The translations under genes and the position numbers were made by a program. Of a stretch of DNA of 64,000 bases, positions 7,621-16,307 are shown piece after piece; within the stretch, counting starts at the first letter, position 1, and every line of letters starts with the position of its first letter. Source of the stretch: Streptomyces sp. MH60 (GTDB lineage: Bacteria > Actinomycetota > Actinomycetes > Streptomycetales > Streptomycetaceae); contig NZ_MULI01000033.1 of NCBI RefSeq assembly GCF_002939385.1, positions 1 to 64,000 of the forward strand, in the 5' to 3' direction. Under the pieces are notes generated by a model. It was given only the letters and a program-made list of their open reading frames with translations, did not search any database and was not told the DNA's origin.

Positions 7621-8832
7621 TCAGTGGTGGACGGCTGCGGCCCGCTGCTCGGCGGGCACGGACTCTGCGACGAGCGCGCCGGGAGCACTCCCGCGCCGTT
7701 CCAGGGCGGCCGAGAGGACGGCGAGGACCAACGCGGCCGCGGCGAGCACGGCGCCGACCCAGTTGGGGGCGGTGTATCCGAAGCCCGCGGCGATGACGAC
7801 GCCGCCTAGCCAGGCGGAGAGCGCGTTGCCGAGGTTGAAGGCGCCGATGTTCACCGCGGAGGCCAGGGTCGGGGCGCCGTGGGCGTGGTCCAGGACGCGC
7901 TTCTGCAGCGGGGGGACGGTGGCGAAGCCCAGGGCCCCGATCAGGACGACGGTCACGGCGGACGCGATCTTGTTGTGTGCGGTGAGGGTGAAGAGGGCCA
8001 GTACGACGGACAGGGCGCCCAGGGAGATGTACAGCATGGGCATCAGGGCGCGGTCGGCGAACCGGCCGCCGACGAGGTTGCCGCCGACCATGCCGAGGCC
8101 GAAGAGGACCAGCAGCCAGGTGACCGAGCCGTCGGCGAAGCCCGCGACATGGGTCATCATCGGCGCGATGTAGGTGATGGCCGCGAAGACCCCGCCGAAG
8201 CCGAGGACGGTCATGGCCATCGCGAGCAGGACCTGCACGTTCTTGAACGCGGCCATTTCGTGACGCAGCCGCACGCCTTCGGCCCTCGGCACGTCGGGGA
8301 CCAGCTTGGCGACTCCGGCCAGGCCGACGACTCCGAGCGCGGCGACGACGGCGAAGGTGACGCGCCAGCCGGCGGACTGCCCGATCAGCGTGCCCAGCGG
8401 TACACCGACGACATTGGCGACGGTCAGGCCGGTGAACATCATCGCGATGGCGCCGGCCTTCTTGTGCGGGGCGACCAGACCGGCCGCGACGACCGATCCG
8501 ATGCCGAAGAAGGCGCCGTGGGCGAGTGAGGCGACCACGCGGCCGATCAGCATGACGGAGAAGGCGGGGGCGAGGGCGGAGACCAGGTTGCCGACGATGA
8601 ACAGGCCCATCAGCAGCATCAGCATCCGCTTGCGCGGAACCTTGGTGCCGAGCACGGTCATCAGCGGGGCGCCAAACATCACGCCGAGCGCGTATCCGGC
8701 CACCAGATAGCCGGCGGTGGGGATGGAGACCCCGTAGTCGTTCGCGACCTCGGGCAGCAAGCCCATGATCACGAACTCGGTCGTTCCGATCCCGAAGGCC
8801 CCGATCGCGAGGGCCAGAAGCGCGAGAGGCAT
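7621..8832 (-). CDS. MFS efflux transporter (AraJ/Cmx-like, 12 TM)
   Basis: A 403-residue major-facilitator exporter of the drug:H+ antiporter type. Twelve hydrophobic segments are visible; motif A between TM2 and TM3 reads GAPLMTVLGTKVPRKR, and the first helix ALLALAIGAFGIGTTEFVIMG is characteristic of the AraJ/YdhP/Cmx branch. Start at ATG 8832 with GGGAAGG upstream; the in-frame extension to 8904 would cross the operator region. It is divergent from a MarR gene across 140 bp containing repeated AATTGC motifs, so repression by that MarR protein is likely. Substrate unknown. Confidence 0.9.
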   Translation of the reverse strand: MPLALLALAIGAFGIGTTEFVIMGLLPEVANDYGVSIPTAGYLVAGYALGVMFGAPLMTVLGTKVPRKRMLMLLMGLFIVGNLVSALAPAFSVMLIGRVVASLAHGAFFGIGSVVAAGLVAPHKKAGAIAMMFTGLTVANVVGVPLGTLIGQSAGWRVTFAVVAALGVVGLAGVAKLVPDVPRAEGVRLRHEMAAFKNVQVLLAMAMTVLGFGGVFAAITYIAPMMTHVAGFADGSVTWLLVLFGLGMVGGNLVGGRFADRALMPMLYISLGALSVVLALFTLTAHNKIASAVTVVLIGALGFATVPPLQKRVLDHAHGAPTLASAVNIGAFNLGNALSAWLGGVVIAAGFGYTAPNWVGAVLAAAALVLAVLSAALERRGSAPGALVAESVPAEQRAAAVHH

Positions 8833-8852
8833 GGAGGGGTACACCTTCCCAG

Positions 8853-8925
8853 ATAATTGCAGTAGCGCTTTACGTTCGCCCACAATAATTGCAGACGCGG
8901 GCAATATGCAAGCGACGACAATTGC
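8853..8925. promoter_or_regulatory. Three phased AATTGC motifs, candidate MarR operators
   Basis: AATTGC occurs at 8855-8860, 8887-8892 and 8920-8925, the first two within identical ATAATTGCAG decamers. Spacing is 32 and 33 bp, about three helical turns, so all lie on one DNA face. The array fills the divergent gap between the MFS and MarR genes, where a MarR dimer would control both. Confidence 0.6.
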
Positions 8926-8972
8926 GGAGCTGGTCTACCCTGGTCTCAGCCACTCCTGGACGGAGGAACCAC

Positions 8973-9437
8973 ATGACAGCGACGGACCCGGCGCTCACCG
9001 CCCTCTCCCAGGGCTGGTGCGCCCTTTCCCTGCTGCACGGGAGGATCGAGGCACACATCGAGCGGGCTCTGCAGGCCGGCCACGACCTGAGCGTGCGCGA
9101 GTACTCCCTGCTCGACGTGCTCAGTCGGCAGCATGACGGTGACGGGGGGCATCTTCAGATGAAGCAGGTCGCCGACGCCGTCGTCCTCAGCCAGAGCGCG
9201 ACCACCCGGCTGGTCACCCGGCTCGAGGACCGGGGCCTGCTCGAGCGCTACCTGTGCCCCACCGACCGGCGCGGCATCTACACCAACGTCACCGCGACGG
9301 GCCTGCACCTGCTGGACGAGGCGCGGCCCACCAATGACGCCGCCCTGCGTGAGGCCCTCGACGAGGCGGCCACCAACCCCGACCTGGCCCCGCTGGTGCG
9401 GGCGGTGGAGACCCTGAAGGCACCGGTGCCCGCCTAG
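8973..9437 (+). CDS. MarR-family transcriptional regulator
   Basis: A 154-residue MarR/DUF24-like winged-helix regulator. The recognition region reads LSQSATTRLVTRLEDRGLLER at about 72-92 and the wing DRRGIYTNVTATGLHLL at about 96-112, both classical MarR features. The ATG at 8973 follows GGAGGA with 6-nt spacing; the longer in-frame start would lie within the operator region. Divergent from the MFS exporter at 7621-8832, which is the likely target, with induction by the exported compound. Confidence 0.92.
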   Translation: MTATDPALTALSQGWCALSLLHGRIEAHIERALQAGHDLSVREYSLLDVLSRQHDGDGGHLQMKQVADAVVLSQSATTRLVTRLEDRGLLERYLCPTDRRGIYTNVTATGLHLLDEARPTNDAALREALDEAATNPDLAPLVRAVETLKAPVPA

Positions 9438-9457
9438 AGCGGTTCTAGAGTGCGGTC

Positions 9458-9910
9458 ATGGGAGATCTCGAAATACGCCCCACCACGGCCGAGGACATCC
9501 CGGCGGTCGTCGCGATGCTCGCCGACGACCCGCTGGGCGCACAGCGCGAATCACCGGACGATCTGGGGCCGTACCTGGCCGCGTTCGAACGACTCAGGGC
9601 CGACCCGAACCAGCAGCTGGTGGTGGCGGTCCGCGACGACCGTGTCGTCGGCACGCTCCAGCTGACGATCGTCCCGGGACTGTCCCGACGCGGCGCCGTC
9701 CGTTCGATCATCGAAGGGGTACGCGTCCACGGCGACGAACGCGGCAGCGGACTGGGCACACAGCTCATCGAATGGGCGATCGACGAGTCCCGGCGGCAGG
9801 GATGTCACCTGGTACAGCTCACCTCCGACAAGACCCGTACCGACGCTCACCGCTTCTATGAGCGTCTCGGCTTCACGGCCTCGCACACGGGCTTCAAGCT
9901 CCAGCTCTGA
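9458..9910 (+). CDS. GNAT-family N-acetyltransferase
   Basis: A 150-residue single-domain GNAT. The acetyl-CoA pyrophosphate loop is VHGDERGSGLGTQLIEWAI (RGSGLG at about 93-98) and the fold ends with DAHRFYERLGFTASHTGFKL, the common motif B. Likely acetyl donor is acetyl-CoA; substrate not identifiable. It follows the MarR gene by 20 bp on the same strand and may be co-transcribed. The mRNA ends at the parS-centred palindrome at 9943-9972. Confidence 0.88.
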   Translation: MGDLEIRPTTAEDIPAVVAMLADDPLGAQRESPDDLGPYLAAFERLRADPNQQLVVAVRDDRVVGTLQLTIVPGLSRRGAVRSIIEGVRVHGDERGSGLGTQLIEWAIDESRRQGCHLVQLTSDKTRTDAHRFYERLGFTASHTGFKLQL

Positions 9911-9942
9911 GGGCAGGGCTCCCGTACCCGCCTTCAACGCGC

Positions 9943-9972
9943 GCGGCCCTGTTTCACGTGAAACAGGGCCGC
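9943..9972. terminator. 30-bp perfect palindrome, bidirectional terminator with parS core
   Basis: A loopless 30-bp perfect palindrome (GCGGCCCT arms around GTTTCACGTGAAAC) occupies the gap between the convergent GNAT and serine-hydrolase genes. Position suggests a bidirectional terminator; the core is also a parS site. Confidence 0.6.
9951..9964. other. parS site
   Basis: Exact GTTTCACGTGAAAC, the Streptomyces ParB-binding consensus, at the centre of a longer palindrome between convergent genes. Confidence 0.9.
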
Positions 9973-9989
9973 ATCCGCAGGGGCGGCCG

Positions 9990-11375
9990 CTAGCCGATCC
10001 CCCGCCATCCCTCCGGGTCCACTCCGCCCGGCACAGCGGCGCCCTCCTCGTACGGCTGACGCGTGAAGACGAACGACCCGAGGTCCAGGTGGCTCACGGT
10101 TCCGTCCGGACGCCTCACCGCACGCAGCGACTCGCCCGCGTAGTACCCCTCCAGTCCCGTCCAGCTGCCGTCACCGTTCGGCCGGAAACGTGAGCGGCGC
10201 CCCTCGCCCGACAGCGGTCCCAGGGAGACCCCTCCGTCGGACGTCAACCGCAGGGCGAAGGCATGCGTCCCCCAGTACCACTGCCCCGCCAGCTCCAGTA
10301 CGGAGGAGTCGACCTCTCGCAGTGGCCGCCACGGTTCGGGGATCCGCGGCTCCGCCTCGGCGACGATGCGCACGAGGTCGGCCCCGACCCCGGCGAGCAG
10401 TGGCCCGGAGGTGCAGTTGGTCAGGACGACCGCGGCCACGTCGTCCTCCACCCCGATGGTGAGGTTGGCCAGGAAGCCCGGCAGGGAGCCGGAGTGCCCC
10501 ACGAGCAGCCGCCCGCCCTGGCTCTGGACCTGCAGGCCCAGTCCGTACGCCGCGCCGTCCACGACGTCCGCGGCCTCGACCGGTGCGGCGGGCGCCCGCA
10601 TCTCCCGCACGGTCTCCGCCCCGAGCACCCTGTCGTCCCCCTGTGTCAGAAAGACGGCGAACCGCGCCAGATCCCCCGTGGTGGACCAGAGCTGACCGGC
10701 CGGGGCCATCCGCCCGAGGTCCTCGGCGGGCTCCGCCAGCATCACATCGGCCCAGGGATGCACCGCCCAGCCGCCGGCCTGCGGGGCACTGGGCCGGGTT
10801 GCCGTACGCTCCAGCCCCAACGGCTCCAGCACCTCCCGCTGCAGCACCTCTTCCCAGGGAGCGCCCCGCAGCTTCTCGACCAGTGCGCCGAGCAGGGTGT
10901 AGCCGGGGTTGGAGTAGTGGTGGCGGCGGCCCACCGGGTGCAACAGCGGCCGTTCGCCCAGCACATCGGCCAGCTCGGGGCGCATGGAGCCCGGCGTCCG
11001 CTCCCACCAGGGCGCCGGTGACTCGGCGGCCAGCCCGCCCGAGTGCGCGAGCAACTCGGCGATCGTGGCCTCCCCCGCCCCGGTGCCCGGCAGGTGCTTC
11101 TCCAATGGATCCCCGAGATCGAGCATGCCCTCGTCGCGCAACCGAAGGACCAGGACCGCGGTGAACGTCTTGGTGATCGAGCCGATCCGGTACTGCACGT
11201 TCTCGTCCGGACCGTGCCCGTCGACCGAGGTCCGCGCACCGTGCCACACGGTTCGCCCGCCCCGGACCACCGCCGCCACGAGCGACGGCGTACGCCCTTC
11301 GGCCTGCGCCACGGCGATCCGGTGCGTCAATGCCCGGCGGGTGGCGGGGAGCAGCTCTTCCTGAGGTGTCGTCAT
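9990..11375 (-). CDS. Serine hydrolase, class C beta-lactamase/esterase fold
   Basis: A 461-residue cytoplasmic member of the AmpC/DD-peptidase/EstB family (Pfam Beta-lactamase). Catalytic motifs are intact: SITK (SxxK) near residue 66, YSN (YxN) in HHYSNPGYTLLG near 150, and HSG in VGHSGSLPG as the KTG equivalent near 320. A C-terminal domain of about 100 residues (PEPWRPLREV onward) resembles the DUF3471-like region attached to such hydrolases. There is no signal peptide, so a role as a classical secreted beta-lactamase is unlikely; esterase or peptidase activity fits better. Start at ATG 11375 (MTTPQEELL). Confidence 0.85.
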   Translation of the reverse strand: MTTPQEELLPATRRALTHRIAVAQAEGRTPSLVAAVVRGGRTVWHGARTSVDGHGPDENVQYRIGSITKTFTAVLVLRLRDEGMLDLGDPLEKHLPGTGAGEATIAELLAHSGGLAAESPAPWWERTPGSMRPELADVLGERPLLHPVGRRHHYSNPGYTLLGALVEKLRGAPWEEVLQREVLEPLGLERTATRPSAPQAGGWAVHPWADVMLAEPAEDLGRMAPAGQLWSTTGDLARFAVFLTQGDDRVLGAETVREMRAPAAPVEAADVVDGAAYGLGLQVQSQGGRLLVGHSGSLPGFLANLTIGVEDDVAAVVLTNCTSGPLLAGVGADLVRIVAEAEPRIPEPWRPLREVDSSVLELAGQWYWGTHAFALRLTSDGGVSLGPLSGEGRRSRFRPNGDGSWTGLEGYYAGESLRAVRRPDGTVSHLDLGSFVFTRQPYEEGAAVPGGVDPEGWRGIG

Positions 11376-11469
11376 GTGCCCAGTCCACCGGCCGGGACAC
11401 CTCACGTCGAGCCGATTTCCCCGTGGCACCGCCTCCGTTCAGGGAGAAGGAGGCACACCTGGCCGGCTG

Positions 11470-12945
11470 TCAGGTCTGGGCCATGTCCACGAAGCGCGAG
11501 TAGTGGCCCTGGAAGGCGACCGTGATGGTCGCCGTCGGGCCGTTACGGTGCTTGGCCACGATCAGGTCCGCCTCGCCCGCGCGCGGCGACTCCTTCTCGT
11601 AGGCGTCCTCACGGTGCAGCAGGATGACCATGTCCGCGTCCTGCTCGATCGAGCCGGACTCACGCAGGTCGGAGACCATGGGCTTCTTGTCGGTGCGCTG
11701 CTCCGGACCACGGTTGAGCTGGGAGAGCGCGATGACCGGGATCTCCAGCTCCTTCGCCAGGAGCTTGAGGTTACGGGACATGTCGGAGACCTCCTGCTGA
11801 CGGCTCTCGGCACGCTTCGAGCCGCCGGACTGCATCAGCTGGAGATAGTCGATGACGACCAGCTTGAGGTCGTTGCGCTGCTTGAGGCGACGGCACTTGG
11901 CGCGGATCTCCATCATCGACAGGTTCGGGGAGTCGTCGATGTAGAGCGGCGCGGCCGACACGTCGGGCATCCGGCGCGCCAGCCGGGTCCAGTCGTCGTC
12001 CGTCATCGTGCCCGACCGCATGTGGTGCAGCGCGACGCGGGCCTCGGCGGACAGCAGTCGCATCGCGATCTCGTTGCGTCCCATCTCGAGCGAGAAGATG
12101 ACGCTCGGCAGGTTGTTCTTGATCGAGGCGGCCCGCGCGAAGTCCAGCGCGAGGGTCGACTTGCCCATCGCGGGACGTGCGGCGATGACGATCATCTGCC
12201 CGGGGTGCAGGCCGTTGGTCAGCGAATCGAAGTCCGTGAAGCCCGTCGGCACACCGGTCATCTCGCCGCTGCGCGACCCGATCGCCTCGATCTCGTCGAG
12301 TGCGCCCTCCATGATGTCGCCGAGCGGCAGATAGTCCTCGCTGGTGCGCTGCTCGGTGACGGCGTAGATCTCGGCCTGGGCGCGGTTGACGATCTCGTCC
12401 ACGTCGTCGTCGGCCGCGTATCCCATCTGCGTGATCCGGGTACCGGCCTCCACCAGACGGCGCAGGACCGCCCGCTCGTGCACGATCTCCGCGTAGTACG
12501 CGGCGTTCGCGGCCGTCGGCACGGTCTGGACGAGGGTGTGCAGATACGAGGCGCCGCCGACCTTGTTGATCTCACCGCGCTTGGTGAGTTCGGCGGCGAT
12601 CGTGATGGGGTCGGCCGGCTCGCCCTTGGCGTAGACGTCGAGGATGGCCTGGTAGACCGTCTCGTGGGCCGGCTTGTAGAAGTCGTGGCCCTTGAGGATC
12701 TCGACGACGTCGGCGATGGCGTCCTTGGACAGGAGCATCCCGCCGAGGACGGACTGCTCGGCGTCCAGGTCCTGCGGCGGCACCCGCTCGAACGCGGCAC
12801 CCCCGCCGTCCCACCCGTTGTCCGGGCCGCGCTCGTGCTGCTCCTCCCGGCTGCGGCCCCCCTCACCGCGGCGGCGGGAAGCAGGCAGACGATCACTGGG
12901 GCCGCTGTCGGCCCACGGGTCGTCCAAGGGCTCGGAAATGCTCAC
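11470..12945 (-). CDS. dnaB: Replicative DNA helicase DnaB
   Basis: The hexameric 5'-3' helicase that drives the fork and binds primase. Of 491 residues, the first 50 are a low-complexity Gly/Arg/Glu extension; the N-terminal domain begins at PPQDLDAEQSVLGGMLL (about 55); the RecA-like motor carries Walker A ARPAMGKST (about 256-264), Walker B VVIDYLQL (about 363) and the SGSIEQDAD arginine-finger region near the end. No intein interrupts it. The GTG at 12945 is preceded by GGAGGAGGTGG. The upstream gap (12946-13404) contains several DnaA boxes, suggesting regulation by DnaA. Confidence 0.97.
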   Translation of the reverse strand: MSISEPLDDPWADSGPSDRLPASRRRGEGGRSREEQHERGPDNGWDGGGAAFERVPPQDLDAEQSVLGGMLLSKDAIADVVEILKGHDFYKPAHETVYQAILDVYAKGEPADPITIAAELTKRGEINKVGGASYLHTLVQTVPTAANAAYYAEIVHERAVLRRLVEAGTRITQMGYAADDDVDEIVNRAQAEIYAVTEQRTSEDYLPLGDIMEGALDEIEAIGSRSGEMTGVPTGFTDFDSLTNGLHPGQMIVIAARPAMGKSTLALDFARAASIKNNLPSVIFSLEMGRNEIAMRLLSAEARVALHHMRSGTMTDDDWTRLARRMPDVSAAPLYIDDSPNLSMMEIRAKCRRLKQRNDLKLVVIDYLQLMQSGGSKRAESRQQEVSDMSRNLKLLAKELEIPVIALSQLNRGPEQRTDKKPMVSDLRESGSIEQDADMVILLHREDAYEKESPRAGEADLIVAKHRNGPTATITVAFQGHYSRFVDMAQT

Positions 12946-13127
12946 CGAGCCACCTCCTCCCGTCCGCCGAGCGGACCTCGCCGTGCCCCTCATTTCTACG
13001 GCACGGCACTGACAAATAGGACGCCCAACTCCGGTTCTGGCGCGTCGGTTTTGTGATGGTTCAACAGCCGACGGACGGAGCGGGCGCCGGATAACCGTAG
13101 GCCCGCGGGCACCGTCAGCCAATCTGG

Positions 13128-13391
13128 TTATCCACAGGCCATGTGGACGACTGGCCAGATGCTGTGGAGAACTCCGCCAAACCTGTGCACGAGCCGGTGG
13201 ACAGCCCTGTGAACAAGCCCGCACCCCAGCCCAGAAAGTGCGCTTGAACTGCGCTTTTACCGTCCACCGCCTGTGCAGAAGAAAAACTTGCCCGGTCGGA
13301 TCAAGATCATTTCGAATGGTGCCCAGAAGTACACGGGGCGAGAGCGAACGTAAGGGTCATCCAACCTTTGCATCTCTTACCTGTGGACGAT
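13128..13391. promoter_or_regulatory. DnaA-box cluster upstream of dnaB
   Basis: Within the 459-bp gap between dnaB and the divergent MATE gene are TTATCCACA (13128-13136, exact box), TGTGGACGA at 13142-13150 and 13383-13391 (one mismatch to the reverse of TTGTCCACA), and TGTGGAGAA at 13163-13171 (one mismatch). No coding sequence is seen here. The cluster may regulate dnaB or titrate DnaA. Confidence 0.5.
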
Positions 13392-13404
13392 TAGATTGGT
13401 GCTC

Positions 13405-14742
13405 ATGACACAGGCCCCCGCGCGTACCCGGACCGTCCGGCGTCGGCACGACCGAGAGATCGTCGCGCTGGCAGTCCCGGCCTTCGGCGCGCTCGTCGCC
13501 GAGCCCCTTTTCGTCATGGCCGACAGTGCCATCGTCGGCCATCTCGGGACCGCTCAGCTCGCCGGGCTCGGCATCGCCTCGGCCCTGCTCACCACAGCCG
13601 TCAGCATTTTCGTCTTCCTCGCCTACGCCACCACCGCGGCCGTCTCCCGGCGCGTCGGCGCGGGGGACCTGCAGGCAGCGATTCGCCAGGGGGTGGACGG
13701 CATCTGGCTCGCACTGCTGCTCGGCGCCGCCGTCATAGCGGTCGTTCTGCCCACGGCCCCCTCTCTCGTGGAACTCTTCGGCGCCTCCGACACCGCGGCC
13801 CCCTATGCCACCACCTATCTGCGGATCTCCGCCCTCGGCATCCCCGCCATGCTCGTCGTGCTCGCCTCGACCGGTGTGCTGAGGGGATTGCAGAACACCC
13901 GGACCCCCCTCTATGTGGCCGTGGCCGGCTTCGTCGCCAACGCCGTCCTCAATGTCGTGCTCGTCTACGGTGCCGGGCTCGGCATCGCGGGTTCCGCCTG
14001 GGGCACCGTCATCGCTCAGTGCGGCATGGCCGCGGTCTATCTGTGGGTGGTCATCCGCGGAGCCCGACGACACGGCGCCTCCCTGCGCCCGGACGTGGCC
14101 GGGATCAGGGCTTCCGCCCAGGCCGGGATGCCGCTGCTCGTGCGCACGCTCTCGTTGCGGGCCATTCTCATGATCGCAACGGCCGTGGCGGCCCGACTCG
14201 GCGACGCAGACATCGCCGCGCATCAGATCGTGCTGTCCCTGTGGAGCCTGCTCGCCTTCGCTCTCGACGCCATCGCCATCGCCGGGCAAGCCATTATCGG
14301 GCGTTATCTGGGCGCGGACGACGCCCAGGGGGCCCGGGACGCCTGCCGCAGGATGGTGGAGTGGGGCGTCGCCGTCGGGGTCGTACTGGGTCTGCTCGTG
14401 GTGCTGTCCCGCCCGGCGTTCCTGCCCCTGTTCACCGGCGACTCCTCGGTCAAGGACGCCGCGCTGCCCGCTCTGGTGATCGTGGCCGTCGCACAGCCGA
14501 TCTGCGGCGTGGTCTATGTCCTGGACGGTGTCCTCATGGGCGCGGGCGACGGTCCCTACCTTGCCTGGGCCATGCTGCTGACCCTGGTGATCTTCACTCC
14601 CGCGGCGCTTCTCGTCCCGACGCTCGGCGGTGGGCTCACCGCGCTGTGGGCGGCCATGACGCTGATGATGGCGATGCGTCTGGTGACGCTGTGGCTGCGT
14701 ACCCGATCGGGTCGCTGGATCGTCACGGGCGCGACGCGCTGA
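13405..14742 (+). CDS. MATE-family efflux protein (DinF-like)
   Basis: A 445-residue cation:drug antiporter of the MATE superfamily with about twelve transmembrane segments. Family features include ALAVPAFGALVAEPLFVMADSA at the start, GLGIASALL, and the matching half-repeat DAIAIAGQAIIGRYLGADD near residue 295. The length and N-terminus fit the DinF branch. Candidate starts are TTG 13396, GTG 13399 and ATG 13405; I use the ATG. No ribosome site is evident, so translation may be leaderless. Divergent from dnaB; followed by two parS sites. Confidence 0.9.
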   Translation: MTQAPARTRTVRRRHDREIVALAVPAFGALVAEPLFVMADSAIVGHLGTAQLAGLGIASALLTTAVSIFVFLAYATTAAVSRRVGAGDLQAAIRQGVDGIWLALLLGAAVIAVVLPTAPSLVELFGASDTAAPYATTYLRISALGIPAMLVVLASTGVLRGLQNTRTPLYVAVAGFVANAVLNVVLVYGAGLGIAGSAWGTVIAQCGMAAVYLWVVIRGARRHGASLRPDVAGIRASAQAGMPLLVRTLSLRAILMIATAVAARLGDADIAAHQIVLSLWSLLAFALDAIAIAGQAIIGRYLGADDAQGARDACRRMVEWGVAVGVVLGLLVVLSRPAFLPLFTGDSSVKDAALPALVIVAVAQPICGVVYVLDGVLMGAGDGPYLAWAMLLTLVIFTPAALLVPTLGGGLTALWAAMTLMMAMRLVTLWLRTRSGRWIVTGATR

Positions 14743-14744
14743 CC

Positions 14745-14758
14745 GTTTCACGTGAAAC
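14745..14758. other. parS site
   Basis: Exact GTTTCACGTGAAAC immediately after the MATE stop, extended to a 20-bp palindrome (14742-14761). Confidence 0.9.
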
Positions 14759-14771
14759 GGTGAAGGGGGAC

Positions 14772-14785
14772 GTTCCACGTGAAAC
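14772..14785. other. parS-like site (one mismatch)
   Basis: GTTCCACGTGAAAC, one mismatch from parS, 27 bp (centre to centre) from the exact site at 14745. The pair lies between the convergent MATE and rplI genes. Confidence 0.75.
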
Positions 14786-14823
14786 ACGGCTGCGAACAAA
14801 CACGGCCACGAGCACGGTCATGA

Positions 14824-14861
14824 AGAGGGGCCGCATCCCCGACGGGAGATGCGGCCCCTCT
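14824..14861. terminator. Terminator of the rpsF-ssb-rpsR-rplI operon
   Basis: A 14-bp perfect stem (AGAGGGGCCGCATC against GATGCGGCCCCTCT) with a 10-nt loop, 24 bp beyond the rplI stop. It also faces the convergent MATE gene. Confidence 0.85.
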
Positions 14862-14884
14862 CATCGCTTCAGCGAGAGCAGTGC

Positions 14885-15331
14885 TCAGGCAGCGACGACC
14901 TCGATGCTGACCTTGGCGTCAACCTCGGGGTGCAGACGCACGGACGTCACGTGGGCGCCCAGGGTCTTGATCGGCGAACCCAGCTCGATGCGGCGCTTGT
15001 CGACCTCGGGACCACCGGCGGCCTTGATCGCCGAAGCGACGTCGGCCGGGGTGACGGAGCCGAAGAGACGACCGGCGTCGCCGGAGCGGACGGCCAGACG
15101 GACCTTCACACCCTCGAGCTGGGCCTTCACCTGGTTGGCCTGCTCGATGGTCTGGATCTCGTGGATCTTGCGAGCGCGACGGATCTGCTCGACGTCCTTC
15201 TCGCCACCCTTGGTCCAGCGGATCGCGAACTTCCGCGGGATCAGGTAGTTGCGAGCGTAACCGTCCTTGACGTCGACGACGTCGCCCGCGGCACCGAGGC
15301 CAGTGACCTCGTGGGTGAGGATGATCTTCAT
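14885..15331 (-). CDS. rplI: 50S ribosomal protein L9
   Basis: A 148-residue L9 with the standard layout: N-terminal rRNA-binding domain ([30 protein letters not shown] region, [10 protein letters not shown] signature at 23-32), long connecting helix (about 40-75) and C-terminal domain ([16 protein letters not shown], near 87). Last gene of the rpsF operon, 18 bp after rpsR. Confidence 0.98.
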   Translation of the reverse strand: MKIILTHEVTGLGAAGDVVDVKDGYARNYLIPRKFAIRWTKGGEKDVEQIRRARKIHEIQTIEQANQVKAQLEGVKVRLAVRSGDAGRLFGSVTPADVASAIKAAGGPEVDKRRIELGSPIKTLGAHVTSVRLHPEVDAKVSIEVVAA

Positions 15332-15349
15332 GTTTCGGTCACCCTTCCC

Positions 15350-15586
15350 TTATCGCGCGGTGGAGGTGTAGGGCAGCAGCGCCATCTCACGGCTGTTCTT
15401 CACGGCCGTGGCGACGTCACGCTGGTGCTGGGTGCAGTTGCCGGTCACGCGGCGGGCACGGATCTTGCCGCGGTCGGAAATGAACTTCCGCAGCATGTTC
15501 GTGTCCTTGTAGTCCACGTACGTGACCTTGTCCTTGCAGAATGCGCAGACCTTCTTCTTCGGCTTGCGCACAGGCGGCTTAGCCAT
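15350..15586 (-). CDS. rpsR: 30S ribosomal protein S18
   Basis: A 78-residue S18. It keeps the [10 protein letters not shown] cysteine pair that marks the zinc-binding (C+) paralogue of S18, and the rRNA-binding block [19 protein letters not shown] at 33-51 followed by [24 protein letters not shown]18 binds S6 on the 30S platform, and its gene lies in the same operon as rpsF. Positioned between ssb and rplI. Confidence 0.98.
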   Translation of the reverse strand: MAKPPVRKPKKKVCAFCKDKVTYVDYKDTNMLRKFISDRGKIRARRVTGNCTQHQRDVATAVKNSREMALLPYTSTAR

Positions 15587-15630
15587 GATGTTTCTCCTGT
15601 GTGATCAAGAAGTGTGGGTAGCCCGTTCCC

Positions 15631-16227
15631 TTAGAAGGGGGGCTCGTCCGAGTAGCCGCCACCGCCGCCGGAGCCGCCGCCCCAGCCGCCGCCACCCTGG
15701 CCGCCACCGCCCTGCTGGCCACCGGCGGGAGCACCACCGGTCGCCCAGGGGTCGTCGGCCGGAGCGCCGCCGCCCTGCTGGCCGCCACCGGAGCCGCCGC
15801 CCCAGCCGCCGCCACCCTGGCCGCCACCGCCGCCGTAACCGCCCTGACCTCCGCGGCCCTGGCCCGAGGTCTTGGTGACCTTGGCCGTGGCATTGCGCAG
15901 GCTGGCGCCGACCTCGTCGACGTCCAGCTCGTAGACCGTGCGCTTGACGCCCTCACGGTCCTCGTAGGACCGCTGCTTCAGCCGGCCCTGCACGATGACG
16001 CGCATGCCTCGCTGGAGCGACTCGGCGACGTTCTCCGCCGCCTGACGCCAGACCGAGCAGGTGAGGAACAGGCTCTCGCCGTCCTTCCACTCGTTCGTCT
16101 GGCGGTCGAAGGTGCGGGGAGTCGACGCGACGCGGAACTTCGCGACGGCCGCACCGGACGGGGTGAAGCGCAGCTCGGGGTCGTCGACAAGATTGCCGAC
16201 GACCGTGATGACGGTCTCGCCTGCCAT
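15631..16227 (-). CDS. ssb: Single-stranded DNA-binding protein
   Basis: The replicative SSB, 198 residues. The OB-fold occupies about 1-115 ([46 protein letters not shown]). The C-terminal linker (about 120-190) is a glycine/tryptophan/glutamine-rich tract with an internally duplicated segment (44-bp exact repeat at 15668-15711 and 15788-15831), and the acidic tip DEPPF that recruits partner proteins is intact. Located between rpsF and rpsR as in most bacteria; the second Streptomyces ssb paralogue is not in this window. Confidence 0.97.
   Translation of the reverse strand: MAGETVITVVGNLVDDPELRFTPSGAAVAKFRVASTPRTFDRQTNEWKDGESLFLTCSVWRQAAENVAESLQRGMRVIVQGRLKQRSYEDREGVKRTVYELDVDEVGASLRNATAKVTKTSGQGRGGQGGYGGGGGQGGGGWGGGSGGGQQGGGAPADDPWATGGAPAGGQQGGGGQGGGGWGGGSGGGGGYSDEPPF
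15668..15711. repeat. 44-bp direct repeat in ssb (copy 1)
   Basis: Identical over 44 bp to 15788-15831, exactly 120 bp apart, so it preserves the ssb reading frame. It encodes part of the glycine-rich linker and looks like a segmental duplication. Confidence 0.85.
15788..15831. repeat. 44-bp direct repeat in ssb (copy 2)
   Basis: Second copy of the repeat at 15668-15711 within the ssb linker region. Confidence 0.85.
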
Positions 16228-16307
16228 GGGGAACCTCTCGGCGGGTTTGCTGCTCTGGCTGCTTGGTTGCTGCTACTCGAATCCCGGGATCAGCTGAGCG
16301 GGAAGGC

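Noticed and set aside
13357-14799. A 480-codon frame antisense to the MATE gene
   Set aside because: Translation is His/Gln/Glu/Arg-rich without hydrophobic core; it is the complement of a membrane-protein gene and starts in the parS pair.
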